Source: Arcobacter lacus
GTDB taxonomy: Bacteria > Campylobacterota > Campylobacteria > Campylobacterales > Arcobacteraceae
Direction: 5' to 3'
NCBI RefSeq assembly: GCF_003063295.1
Contig: NZ_MUXF01000005.1
Location: forward strand, 62,001 to 126,000
Length of the DNA: 64,000 nucleotides
The notes beneath the pieces were generated by a model. The model had not been told where the DNA came from and made no database searches. It saw only the letters and a list, made by a program, of their open reading frames with translations. Both the position numbers and the translations under genes were made by a program. Shown piece after piece: positions 18,319-26,201 of this stretch (positions are counted from its first letter, which is position 1; the number at the start of each line of letters is the position of its first letter).

Positions 18319-18425
18319 AAAAAGAAGATTTTCTAATCTTTCTTTTTGCCAATCTCTGCGTTGGCACTCGTATTTTAAGGACTCACTTACACCAGTAAGC
18401 TCATCCCTAAAATCCAATCACCGCC
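18319..18425. repeat. GC-richer structured element (dispersed repeat or small RNA)
   Basis: This spacer after nrdB differs sharply from its AT-rich surroundings. It contains GCCAA/TTGGC around 18350-18367 and a long imperfect hairpin in which ATTTTAAGGA pairs with TCCCTAAAAT and CTTAC pairs with GTAAG around ACCA, leaving a symmetrical CTCA/CTCA internal loop. On the minus strand it ends in AGATT/AATCT followed by a T-rich tail at 18319-18335, a plausible terminator, and TATGAT at 18447-18452 could serve as a promoter. Either a REP-like dispersed repeat or a roughly 120-nt RNA fits. A 60-codon minus-strand frame through it looks accidental. Confidence 0.5.
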
Positions 18426-18476
18426 TTGACCTTAACAAAAATAAAAATCATAAAATCTCTTTTTGGAGGAATTGAA

Positions 18477-19316
18477 ATGAGAAAGAAATTTTCTGAAAGA
18501 AATGGCTATAAAAATCCAAGAGATGCTTTACAAGTAGAATTTATAAATGACGATTTGAGAAATAGATTATGGAATAATATAAAAATGACATATCTTGATG
18601 GTTTGAGTACTCAATATAACTCAGAGGATTTAAATTTAAATGATAATTTAGAAATATATAAAATTAAACAATTATATGATTCTTTCTTTAAAACACATGA
18701 AGAACCACCTAGGAATAGGAGACAATTAAAAAAAGATATTAAAAATAAATATTTCTTGTTAAAATGGTTTGAAATCTATGATTTAGTAGAATATTTACCT
18801 GAATTATTTAAAAGAGAATTTTCAACTTTTTGTGAAGATATTAATGAAGTTTTAGAGGAAGAGAATTCAGGATATAGATTTGTAGAAGGCTTAATTGTAC
18901 AAATTATCGATGAAGTTGAAATAAAAGAAATTGAAGAAGTTTTTGAATCTAAATATGTTACTGCAAAAGGGCATTTATCAAAAGCTTTAGAGCTTTTAAG
19001 TGATAGAGAAAATCCTGATTATCAAAACTCAATAAAAGAATCTATAAGTGCAGTAGAATCAATTGTAAATTTAATTTCAGGAAAAACAAATGTGGCATTA
19101 AATAAATGTTTTCAATATATTCCTTTTGAAATTGATGAAAATTTTCAAAGTGGGATGATGAAACTTTATAATTGGACTTCTTCTTCTGATGGAATTAGAC
19201 ATGCTTCTAATGGAAATGAAATTAAAAGTTCATTTGCTGAAGCAAAATATATGGTAGTTTCATGTTCAGCTTTTATTAATTATTTAATATTAAAACAAGA
19301 AGAAATTAAAAATTAA
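18477..19316 (+). CDS. AbiJ-NTD4 domain protein (abortive-infection type)
   Basis: A 279-residue protein whose first 45 residues carry the AbiJ_NTD4 signature, FSERNGY at 5-11 and DDLRNRLWN at 25-33. AbiJ N-terminal domains are found in phage-defence (abortive infection) proteins; their biochemical action is unknown. Residues 132-200 (GYRFVEG...NSIKESISAVESIV) and the GIRHASNG turn at 239-246 belong to the conserved C-terminal half of this family. The ATG at 18477 is chosen because GGAGGA lies just upstream; an in-frame TTG at 18426 is less likely. It stands alone, directly after the structured repeat, between nrdB and housekeeping genes, which suggests acquisition by transfer. Confidence 0.8.
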   Translation: MRKKFSERNGYKNPRDALQVEFINDDLRNRLWNNIKMTYLDGLSTQYNSEDLNLNDNLEIYKIKQLYDSFFKTHEEPPRNRRQLKKDIKNKYFLLKWFEIYDLVEYLPELFKREFSTFCEDINEVLEEENSGYRFVEGLIVQIIDEVEIKEIEEVFESKYVTAKGHLSKALELLSDRENPDYQNSIKESISAVESIVNLISGKTNVALNKCFQYIPFEIDENFQSGMMKLYNWTSSSDGIRHASNGNEIKSSFAEAKYMVVSCSAFINYLILKQEEIKN

Positions 19317-19344
19317 ATTTATATTTTTCGATTGGAGAGAAATA

Positions 19345-19758
19345 ATGTTAACACAAAATATAATGCCAAGATTTAGCGAAACAGATGCTTTAGGACATAT
19401 AAATAACAATACTTATGGAGTTTGGTTTGAAGCAGCAAGGGAGCCAATATATAAGCTATTTTTACCAAATTTAAATATAAAAAAATGGTGTTTAGTTATG
19501 GCACATAGTTCAAACGACTTTTTAAAAGAAGTTTTTTGGGGTGATGAAGTTATTGTAAAAACTGCTGTTTCAAAGATAGGAAATTCATCTTTTGAGCTAA
19601 AACACGCAGTTTATCAAAAAGGTGTTTTATGTACATCTTCAAAAACAGTTTTGATTCATTATGATTTTGATTCAAAAATAGCTATAAAAATTCCAGATAA
19701 CATAAAAGCAAAATTAGAAGAGCATATTTTTACAGATAACTGGGATTTAAAAATATAA
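19345..19758 (+). CDS. Hotdog-fold acyl-CoA thioesterase (YbgC/FadM-like)
   Basis: A 137-residue hotdog-fold protein. SETDALGHINNNTYGVWFE at residues 11-29 is the 4-hydroxybenzoyl-CoA thioesterase family motif, with the Asp of ETDALGH as the catalytic acid. Such cytosolic enzymes hydrolyse short or medium acyl-CoA esters; the true substrate is unknown. It is followed after 16 bases by a small unknown gene, probably in the same transcript. Confidence 0.85.
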   Translation: MLTQNIMPRFSETDALGHINNNTYGVWFEAAREPIYKLFLPNLNIKKWCLVMAHSSNDFLKEVFWGDEVIVKTAVSKIGNSSFELKHAVYQKGVLCTSSKTVLIHYDFDSKIAIKIPDNIKAKLEEHIFTDNWDLKI

Positions 19759-19774
19759 TAAAAAGGAATAATTA

Positions 19775-20026
19775 ATGCCAATTTCAAGAGTAAAAGATTT
19801 TTTAGAAAATGAGTTAGAAAATTTAGACAATTTTTCTTATACAATAGATAAAGATGATAATCATATTTATGTAATATTTTCAATAATTTTAGGTGAAAAC
19901 TCAAATAAAGAGTTAACTTTTAAACTTTTAAATAATATTTTATATTTGCACTCTATAACTTATGGATGGAAGCCTGTAGAAAAAGGAAGTGCAAATAAAT
20001 ACTTTTGGATAGAAGTTTTGAAATAA
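19775..20026 (+). CDS. Conserved-looking small protein of unknown function
   Basis: An 83-residue soluble protein with a good AAGGA site before its ATG. It has an acidic amphipathic start, alternating hydrophobic strands (HIYVIFSIIL) and a C-terminal part rich in aromatic residues (YGWKPVEKGSANKYFWIEVLK). I do not recognise a family. It follows the thioesterase gene closely. The frame, ribosome site and balanced composition support a real gene. Confidence 0.6.
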   Translation: MPISRVKDFLENELENLDNFSYTIDKDDNHIYVIFSIILGENSNKELTFKLLNNILYLHSITYGWKPVEKGSANKYFWIEVLK

Positions 20027-20086
20027 TTTTTAACAAAATTTTTATAATTATGATATAATAAAATAATTTACTGTGAGGTTTTCCTA

Positions 20087-21037
20087 ATGTCAATTTTTGG
20101 TAAGATTATTTTATTATTATTTATATTTTTACTTTTAAATTTTATATCTATTTTCACTTTCGATTACGATGAATATTTTAAAGATAAAAGTCATAATCTT
20201 TCTTTTGAAAATAAAAGTAATTTTGAATTTTTTCATAAAACAGAATATAAACCTTCAGATTTTACTATAACAAAAATTGATAATCTTATTGAATTAAGTG
20301 GTACTTTTGAAAATCACAATATTGTGCTAGATGTTATTCAAGCCTTAGGAATAAATAAAGAAGGTACATTAACTTATGAAAACAATGTTGTAGTTGATAA
20401 ACAAGTATTAGAAACAATTTTTCTTTTAATCGTACCATTTAAAGATTTTTTTGCAGATAACTCAAAAATATCAGTTGTAAACAACGAAATATTACTTTCT
20501 GGTGAGTTAAAAAATAAAATGTATAAAAATCTAATCGATACAATTATTTTACAAAAAAGCAATAACATCACATTAAATACACAAATCTCTATTCCAGAAG
20601 AAAATCCAATAAATAATGAACAAAATGAAAATAATAACGAAGAACATATAACTACTGGCACAATTTTAAAATTATCTGATATTCAGTTATTAATAAACAA
20701 TATTTTAAAAGATAAAAAAATAAGTTTTGAAAGAAAAAGTTCTATTCCTACTACAGAATCACAAAATACTCTTCATGAAATTGCGAAAATTTTAAATGAA
20801 AATCCAAATTTTAAAGTTGAAGTAGCAGGACATACAGATTCAAGAGGAGAAGCTGCTTTAAATAAACAAATTTCTCAAGATAGAGCAAATAGTGTAAAAA
20901 ATATTTTAGTAAGCAATGGAGTAAATGAATCTAGAATCACAGCAATTGGTTATGGAGAAGAATTTCCTATTGCAAAAGATGATGAAAATGGATTGTCGGA
21001 AATTAATCGTAGGGTGGAATTTATTATAGGAGAGTAG
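20087..21037 (+). CDS. OmpA family protein with N-terminal membrane anchor
   Basis: A 316-residue envelope protein. Residues 4-22 are a single hydrophobic helix with no clear signal peptidase site, so it is probably anchored in the inner membrane and faces the periplasm. Residues 60-170 contain two similar strand-helix units (LSGTFENHNIVLDVIQAL; LSGELKNKMYKNLIDTII), reminiscent of BON-type domains. After an Asn/Glu-rich linker, residues 195-316 form an OmpA C-terminal peptidoglycan-binding domain (VAGHTDSRG, SQDRANSV, RITAIGYGEE, NRRVEF). The architecture resembles ArfA/OmpATb-like proteins. The next gene begins four bases after its stop. Confidence 0.85.
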   Translation: MSIFGKIILLLFIFLLLNFISIFTFDYDEYFKDKSHNLSFENKSNFEFFHKTEYKPSDFTITKIDNLIELSGTFENHNIVLDVIQALGINKEGTLTYENNVVVDKQVLETIFLLIVPFKDFFADNSKISVVNNEILLSGELKNKMYKNLIDTIILQKSNNITLNTQISIPEENPINNEQNENNNEEHITTGTILKLSDIQLLINNILKDKKISFERKSSIPTTESQNTLHEIAKILNENPNFKVEVAGHTDSRGEAALNKQISQDRANSVKNILVSNGVNESRITAIGYGEEFPIAKDDENGLSEINRRVEFIIGE

Positions 21038-21040
21038 TAA

Positions 21041-21514
21041 GTGTTTGAAATTGTGCCATTTATAGTTATTAATCTAGTTATTGCTTTGATTATAGGAGTT
21101 TTGATTGGTTATTTAATAGGAAAAAGAAACAATTCTTTTAAAACTATTAAGTCGGATAGTGATGAACAAGTAGAAAATAAAAAAGTAAGATTTAAAATAA
21201 ATCCTATTTTTAATAAAAGTTCATCTTTAGATTATAAACCAATGGTTTTGAGTTCATCTAGTAAAATAGATAATTTCAAGAAAATAAAAGGAATTAATTC
21301 TCAAATTGAGAAAAACTTATACAGTTTAGGAATTTTCCATTACGAACAAATATCAAATTGGACAAATAAAAATGTAGAATGGATAGAAAGCTTTTTAGAG
21401 TTACCATTCCATGTAAGAAATAACCAATGGGTTGAACAAGCAAGAATCTTAAAAAATGGAAATGAAACAACTTACAGTCAACAAGTTGAAAATGGTGAAA
21501 TAGAAGTAGATTAA
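21041..21514 (+). CDS. Membrane-anchored helix-hairpin-helix protein
   Basis: A 157-residue protein starting with GTG. Residues 5-28 form one transmembrane helix ending in GKR. A charged linker leads to a helix-hairpin-helix domain at about 84-145 (FKKIKGINSQIEKNLYSLGI, then EQISNW and WVEQARIL), a module also seen at the end of some ribosomal and respiratory proteins in Proteobacteria. This domain type often binds DNA or protein without sequence preference. Close coupling with the OmpA-like gene suggests a joint envelope function (inference). Confidence 0.7.
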   Translation: MFEIVPFIVINLVIALIIGVLIGYLIGKRNNSFKTIKSDSDEQVENKKVRFKINPIFNKSSSLDYKPMVLSSSSKIDNFKKIKGINSQIEKNLYSLGIFHYEQISNWTNKNVEWIESFLELPFHVRNNQWVEQARILKNGNETTYSQQVENGEIEVD

Positions 21515-21519
21515 ATAAT

Positions 21520-22506
21520 CTACGATTCTATTTTTACTACATATCTTCCAGTTACTTCTCCTGAAAGTAGTTTTTGACAAACTTCTTTTATTTCATTTAA
21601 AGTAATTTCCGTTGTAATCTCTTTTAAGTTATCTATTTTCCAACTAGCTGCAAGTTTTTCCCAAATTAGTTGTTTTTTTGACAGTTTGCATTCAACTGAA
21701 TCGATACCTATTAATCTAACACCTCTTAAAATAAATGGATAAACATTTGTATTTAGCTCATAAGATGCTGTAAGACCACAACAAGTAACCACTCCATCAT
21801 ATTTTACTTGTTTTAGTGCTTGAGCAAGAATATCTCCACCAACAGTATCCACAATACCAGCATATTTTTCTTTTAATAATGGTTTTTTGATATTTTCAAG
21901 AAATTCATCTCTAAAAATTACTTCATTTGCACCAATGCTTTTTAAGTAGTTAGCTTTTTCTTTTTTTCCTGAAAGTGCAACTACATTGTAACCCAATTTA
22001 TTTAGTATAGATACAGCAATAGAACCTACTCCTCCTGTTGCTCCTGTTACTAAAATATCTCCTGATTCTGGTGTTATATCATTTAATATTAGTTCATTTA
22101 TGCTAAGTGCAGCTGTAAGCCCTGCTGTTCCATATATCATTATGTCTTTATCACTAATAGAATCAGGAATTCTAGCTACCCAAGAAGCTTTAACTTTTAC
22201 ATATTCACTATGTCCACCATCACTATTCATTCCTAAATCATAGCCAGTAACTACGACTCTTTCACCAACTTTAAATATTGAAGAATTTGATTCAAAAACT
22301 GTTCCCGCTACATCAACTCCTGTAATATGAGGAAAATTTCTTGAAACTCCAGGATGTCCGATTGAACTTAATGCATCTTTATAATTTAAGCAAGAATAAG
22401 TAGCCTTTATAATGATTTCATCTTTTTCACATTTTGGTTTAGCTATATCTCTCACATCACAAATAAATTTATCATCTGATATTTTATCAACTACGAAAGC
22501 TTTCAC
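21520..22506 (-). CDS. YhdH/YhfP family quinone oxidoreductase (acryloyl-CoA reductase type)
   Basis: A 328-residue zinc-free medium-chain dehydrogenase/reductase. Visible marks are YSCLNYKDALSSIGHPGVSRNFPHITGVDVAGTV (split across residues 34-67), the NADPH-binding VTGATGGVGSIAVSIL at about 153-168, and VVALSGK. YhdH-type enzymes reduce acryloyl-CoA or related enones with NADPH. The start is GTG at 22506 with GGAGAG upstream. It is divergent from an HxlR regulator, its probable controller, which parallels the first regulator pair of the window. Confidence 0.88.
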   Translation of the reverse strand: MKAFVVDKISDDKFICDVRDIAKPKCEKDEIIIKATYSCLNYKDALSSIGHPGVSRNFPHITGVDVAGTVFESNSSIFKVGERVVVTGYDLGMNSDGGHSEYVKVKASWVARIPDSISDKDIMIYGTAGLTAALSINELILNDITPESGDILVTGATGGVGSIAVSILNKLGYNVVALSGKKEKANYLKSIGANEVIFRDEFLENIKKPLLKEKYAGIVDTVGGDILAQALKQVKYDGVVTCCGLTASYELNTNVYPFILRGVRLIGIDSVECKLSKKQLIWEKLAASWKIDNLKEITTEITLNEIKEVCQKLLSGEVTGRYVVKIES

Positions 22507-22581
22507 AATCTCTCCTTTGTTTTACTTTGTATGAAACTTTAGCTAAAATGATTTATAATAGCAAGAACTATCTTTTAAGAA

Positions 22582-22612
22582 ATGTACTTACTAAAAAGAT
22601 ACTTTTGGAGTA
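22582..22612. promoter_or_regulatory. Candidate HxlR operator region
   Basis: The stretch contains ATGTACTT (shared with the first HxlR intergenic space at 1120-1127), two more TACT units and an AGTA that makes TACT-N5-AGTA just before the ATG. HxlR-type regulators bind TACT/AGTA-like repeats in some bacteria. Binding here is inferred. Confidence 0.35.
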
Positions 22613-22616
22613 AAAT

Positions 22617-22955
22617 ATGACTAAAAAAATAAACCAAGATAATATAGATACTGAGTTTAAATGCCCTGTAGAAACGGCTCTTGATGTATTAGCAGGAAAG
22701 TGGAAGATATTGATAATTTGGTATTTAAAAGATGAGAAAAAAAGATTTAATGAATTACAAAAATTATTACCAAAAGCTACTCAAAAGATGTTAATACAAA
22801 AACTAAGAGAGTTAGAAAATGATGGAATAGTTCATAGAGAAGTTTATCCAGTTGTTCCTCCAAAAGTTGAGTATTCTTTAACTGAATATGGAAAAAGTTT
22901 AAAACCAATTATAAAACAGCTTTATCTTTGGGGAGATAACCATAAAAAAAGATAG
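22617..22955 (+). CDS. HxlR family transcriptional regulator (Cys-containing)
   Basis: A 112-residue winged-helix regulator. It retains the conserved sensing cysteine in [15 protein letters not shown] at residues 16-30, unlike the copy at 1161. [10 protein letters not shown] and [15 protein letters not shown] are the usual HxlR marks. Redox or electrophile sensing through Cys16 is likely from what is known of YodB and related proteins. It is divergent from the YhdH-type reductase and ends tail to tail with gpsA, with one base between. Confidence 0.9.
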   Translation: MTKKINQDNIDTEFKCPVETALDVLAGKWKILIIWYLKDEKKRFNELQKLLPKATQKMLIQKLRELENDGIVHREVYPVVPPKVEYSLTEYGKSLKPIIKQLYLWGDNHKKR

Positions 22956-22956
22956 A

Positions 22957-23853
22957 TTAATTTTTAAGTAAATCTTTTAAACTATCTTTAGGATTTTTAC
23001 CATTTAGTATGAGTTTTACCTCATTTGCTATTGGTGTGTAGATTTTATATTTTTTTGAAAGTTTATCGATTGCATCAGCAGTTTTCACACCTTCTGCAAC
23101 TTCTCCTAGTTCTTCTAAAATATCTTCTAATTTTTTATTTTGTGATAGTCCAAGCCCTACTCTAAAGTTTCTACTCATTGTAGAGTTTGCAGTTAAAAAT
23201 AGATCACCAGCTCCACTTAATCCTAAAAAAGATGATTTTTTAGCACCAAAATATTTTCCAAATCTTTGCATTTCTACAAGTCCTCTTGCAATTAGTGAAG
23301 CTTGGGCATTTTTACCAAGTTGTAATCCTTCACAAATTCCACTTGCAATTGCTAAAACATTTTTATATGCTCCTGCTATTTCAGCTCCTATAACATCTTT
23401 ACTATAATAAGTTTTGATAAAATTAGGGAAAAATGGTTGAAATAAGTCATATAAATTTTTTGATGTAGAGTTTATTACCAATGCACAAGGTAACCCTTTT
23501 ATCACTTCAGCTGCAAATGAGGGACCAGATATAAATCCTATGTTTTCATCTGGAACAAATGAGGCATAAATTTCATTTAAAAACTCACCACTTGAGGCTT
23601 CTATTCCTTTTGAGGCAACAAGTATTTTTTGTCCTTTAAATACAAAGTTCTCTTTTAACCAAGTTCTTATCTCTTGTGCTGGAATAGCAATAACTAAATA
23701 CTCACAATCCATTGCAGTTTCTAAATCAACAAAATTGTCAAGTTCTCTTTTAGTTCTTGAAGTTATATAACATTTTTGTTTTTGGTTTAGTGCAAAATGA
23801 AGCGCTTGTCCCCATTTTCCTGCACCAATAACTGCAATAGAATTATTTTGCAT
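22957..23853 (-). CDS. gpsA: Glycerol-3-phosphate dehydrogenase [NAD(P)+]
   Basis: A 298-residue cytosolic enzyme that reduces dihydroxyacetone phosphate to sn-glycerol 3-phosphate for phospholipid synthesis. The Rossmann motif is IGAGKWGQALHFAL at residues 8-21. Family regions SGPSFAAEV (about 110), EIAGAYKNVLAIASGI with the catalytic lysine (about 160-175) and SGAGDLFLT are all present. It is slightly shorter than the usual 320-335 residues, as in other Campylobacterota. It starts one base after the gatB stop and is the last gene of that transcript. Confidence 0.94.
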   Translation of the reverse strand: MQNNSIAVIGAGKWGQALHFALNQKQKCYITSRTKRELDNFVDLETAMDCEYLVIAIPAQEIRTWLKENFVFKGQKILVASKGIEASSGEFLNEIYASFVPDENIGFISGPSFAAEVIKGLPCALVINSTSKNLYDLFQPFFPNFIKTYYSKDVIGAEIAGAYKNVLAIASGICEGLQLGKNAQASLIARGLVEMQRFGKYFGAKKSSFLGLSGAGDLFLTANSTMSRNFRVGLGLSQNKKLEDILEELGEVAEGVKTADAIDKLSKKYKIYTPIANEVKLILNGKNPKDSLKDLLKN

Positions 23854-23854
23854 T

Positions 23855-25288
23855 TTAAGATAATCTTTCTTTTAACAAATCATTTACTCTGTTTGGATTT
23901 GCTGTACCTTTAGAAGCTTTCATTGTTTGCCCAACAAAAAATGCAAACATTTTTTCTTTACCAGCTTTATACTCAGCTACTTTGTCTTGATTTGCATTTA
24001 AAATTTCATCAATAATAGCTAATAAAGCTCCATCATCACTTACTTGTTTTAAACCTAATTTCTCAATAGCTTCATCAACACTTGAGCTATTTTCCATTAA
24101 ATAATCTAAAACTTCTTTTGCTGCTTTTCCAGAGATTGTATTATCTTCAATTCTTTTTACAATAGTTGCTAAAGTTTTTGAAGTAATAGGAGATTGTTCA
24201 ATAGTAACACCCTCTTTTAATCTTCCTTGTAATTCAACAGTTAGCCAAGTAGTTGCATTTTTAGCACTAATTCCTTCTTTCATCATCTCATCAAAGTAGT
24301 TTGCCATTTCAAGCGATGATGTAATAACAGAAGCATCGTACTCTTTTATTCCATACTCTTTTACAAATCTATCTTTTTTCTCATCTGGAAGTTCAGGAAT
24401 TTTTGAATATTCACTTATCATCTCATTTGTGATGATTAAAGGAAGTAAATCTGGGTCTGGAAAATATCTATAATCAGCCGCATCTTCTTTTCCTCTCATA
24501 CTTCTTGTTTCACCAGTATTTGGATCAAAAAGTCTAGTTTCTTGAACAATTTCAGTTGAGTGAACACCATCTTCCCAAGCTTCAATATGTCTATTTACTT
24601 CATAATGAATAGCTTTTTCAATAAATCTAAATGAGTTCATATTTTTGATTTCACATCGTGTATATAAGTTTGTATCACCTTTTGGTCGAATAGAAACATT
24701 CACGTCACATCTAAAACTTCCCTCTTGCATATTAGCATCACTAATACCTAAATATCTTACTATTGAATGAAGTTTTTTAAGATATAAAATAGCTTCTTCT
24801 GCACTTCTCATATCAGGTTCACTTACTATTTCAAGCAAAGGAGTTCCCGCTCTATTTAAATCAACTTGAGAAACATTTCCACTATGAATATTTTTTCCAG
24901 CATCATTCTCTAAATGTGCTCTTGTAACACCAATAGTTTTTTGTCTTCCATCTGGAAAATCAATAGTCAATTCTCCAAGACCAACAACTGGTACCTCAAA
25001 TTGAGATATTTGATAACCACTTGGTAAATCTGGATAAAAGTAATTTTTTCTATTAAAAATTGATTTTTGGTTGATTTTTGATTTTAAAGCAGTTCCAAGC
25101 ATAATAGCTTTATGAACAGCTTCTTTATTTAAAACTGGTAGTGCTCCAGGTAATCCTAAACATGTTGGACAAACATTTGTATTTGGTTTTTCACCAAAAC
25201 TTGTTGCACAAGAACAAAATAGTTTACTTTTTGTATTTAGTTGTGCGTGAACTTCTAAACCAATTATTACTTCAAACATACTTGACAT
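23855..25288 (-). CDS. gatB: Aspartyl/glutamyl-tRNA amidotransferase subunit B
   Basis: The 477-residue subunit B of GatCAB, which activates and amidates Glu-tRNA(Gln) and Asp-tRNA(Asn). Marks are [17 protein letters not shown] at residues 9-25, [28 protein letters not shown] and [15 protein letters not shown]-terminal YqeY-like tail domain (about 330-477) binds tRNA. Length is normal. gatA and gatC are not in the window. The gene lies 12 bases after the SurA-like chaperone gene and one base before gpsA. Confidence 0.96.
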   Translation of the reverse strand: MSSMFEVIIGLEVHAQLNTKSKLFCSCATSFGEKPNTNVCPTCLGLPGALPVLNKEAVHKAIMLGTALKSKINQKSIFNRKNYFYPDLPSGYQISQFEVPVVGLGELTIDFPDGRQKTIGVTRAHLENDAGKNIHSGNVSQVDLNRAGTPLLEIVSEPDMRSAEEAILYLKKLHSIVRYLGISDANMQEGSFRCDVNVSIRPKGDTNLYTRCEIKNMNSFRFIEKAIHYEVNRHIEAWEDGVHSTEIVQETRLFDPNTGETRSMRGKEDAADYRYFPDPDLLPLIITNEMISEYSKIPELPDEKKDRFVKEYGIKEYDASVITSSLEMANYFDEMMKEGISAKNATTWLTVELQGRLKEGVTIEQSPITSKTLATIVKRIEDNTISGKAAKEVLDYLMENSSSVDEAIEKLGLKQVSDDGALLAIIDEILNANQDKVAEYKAGKEKMFAFFVGQTMKASKGTANPNRVNDLLKERLS

Positions 25289-25300
25289 CTATACCCTTTT

Positions 25301-26125
25301 TTATCTAATTACTTTTATATCTGCTGTTAATTTTTGTTTTTCAAAATAGTCTTTAAGATATTTTTGTTCTCTATTCATCATAATATCGTTAAAAATTCTA
25401 GCTTTTACACTTTCGTAAGCTAAAGGTGCAGTTCCCTCTTTTTTTGTTACGAAGAAAGTTATATACTGTTTGTTAGCTGTAAATATTGGTGTAAATGAAT
25501 TTACTTTTGTACCATTTAACAAATATTGTAACTGAGCTTGAATTTCTGCTGTATTTAATTTTAGAGAAGTTCTTTGAACATTACTCGGAATAATTATTGG
25601 ATTTTTTGCAACTTCTACTAAAGATTCTTTACTTGTAGAACTATATTGTGTTACATCAAAAGTTTTTGCAGTAAGGTATTTATTTTGATTTTTTTCATAA
25701 TATAATTGCATATCTTCATCAGTTGCAATTGCTAATTGACCTTTTACAAGTTTTTGAACAAGTTTTTGTCTAATTACAGTATTTTTTGCTTCATTCTCAA
25801 AAACAGAATAATCAGGATATTCTTGTTTTATAATAGCTTTGAAAGCATAAATATCCATACCATTTGAGTTTGCAAGTTTCTCAATATAATCATTTATTTC
25901 AAAAATATCAGCTGTGATATTATACTCTTGAACTAATTGGTCGTACAAAATTTTGTCTATTAGATAACTAACGGCTTCATTTTTAGGTATTTTGTTTACA
26001 ACCATAGTTCTTTCTATGTCATAAAGTGTAATAGGTTCTTCATTTACTAGTATTGCTACACCATTTACCATTGAAGCAAAGCTAAGAGTTGAACCTAAAA
26101 GTAGTGATAATAAAAGTTTGTGCAT
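25301..26125 (-). CDS. SurA-like periplasmic chaperone / peptidyl-prolyl isomerase
   Basis: A 274-residue protein with a signal peptide (KLLLSLLLGSTLSFAS, cleavage near residue 17), then a SurA N-terminal-like chaperone region (NGVAILVNEEPITLYDIERTM) and a poorly conserved parvulin-type region at about 125-235. The isomerase residues are not clear, so chaperone action on outer-membrane proteins may be its main role. It is first in the set with gatB and gpsA. Confidence 0.75.
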   Translation of the reverse strand: MHKLLLSLLLGSTLSFASMVNGVAILVNEEPITLYDIERTMVVNKIPKNEAVSYLIDKILYDQLVQEYNITADIFEINDYIEKLANSNGMDIYAFKAIIKQEYPDYSVFENEAKNTVIRQKLVQKLVKGQLAIATDEDMQLYYEKNQNKYLTAKTFDVTQYSSTSKESLVEVAKNPIIIPSNVQRTSLKLNTAEIQAQLQYLLNGTKVNSFTPIFTANKQYITFFVTKKEGTAPLAYESVKARIFNDIMMNREQKYLKDYFEKQKLTADIKVIR

Positions 26126-26201
26126 TTTTATTCCTTTTTTAATAAAGTAGATATTTTACCAAAAAAAATGTAAATATCAAGTTTGAAAGGAATAAAGATT
26201 T

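Noticed and set aside
18235-18417. Minus-strand 60-codon frame overlapping the end of nrdB
   Set aside because: It begins with TTG inside the structured repeat, has no ribosome site and runs antisense into nrdB codons; a repeat or RNA explains the region better.
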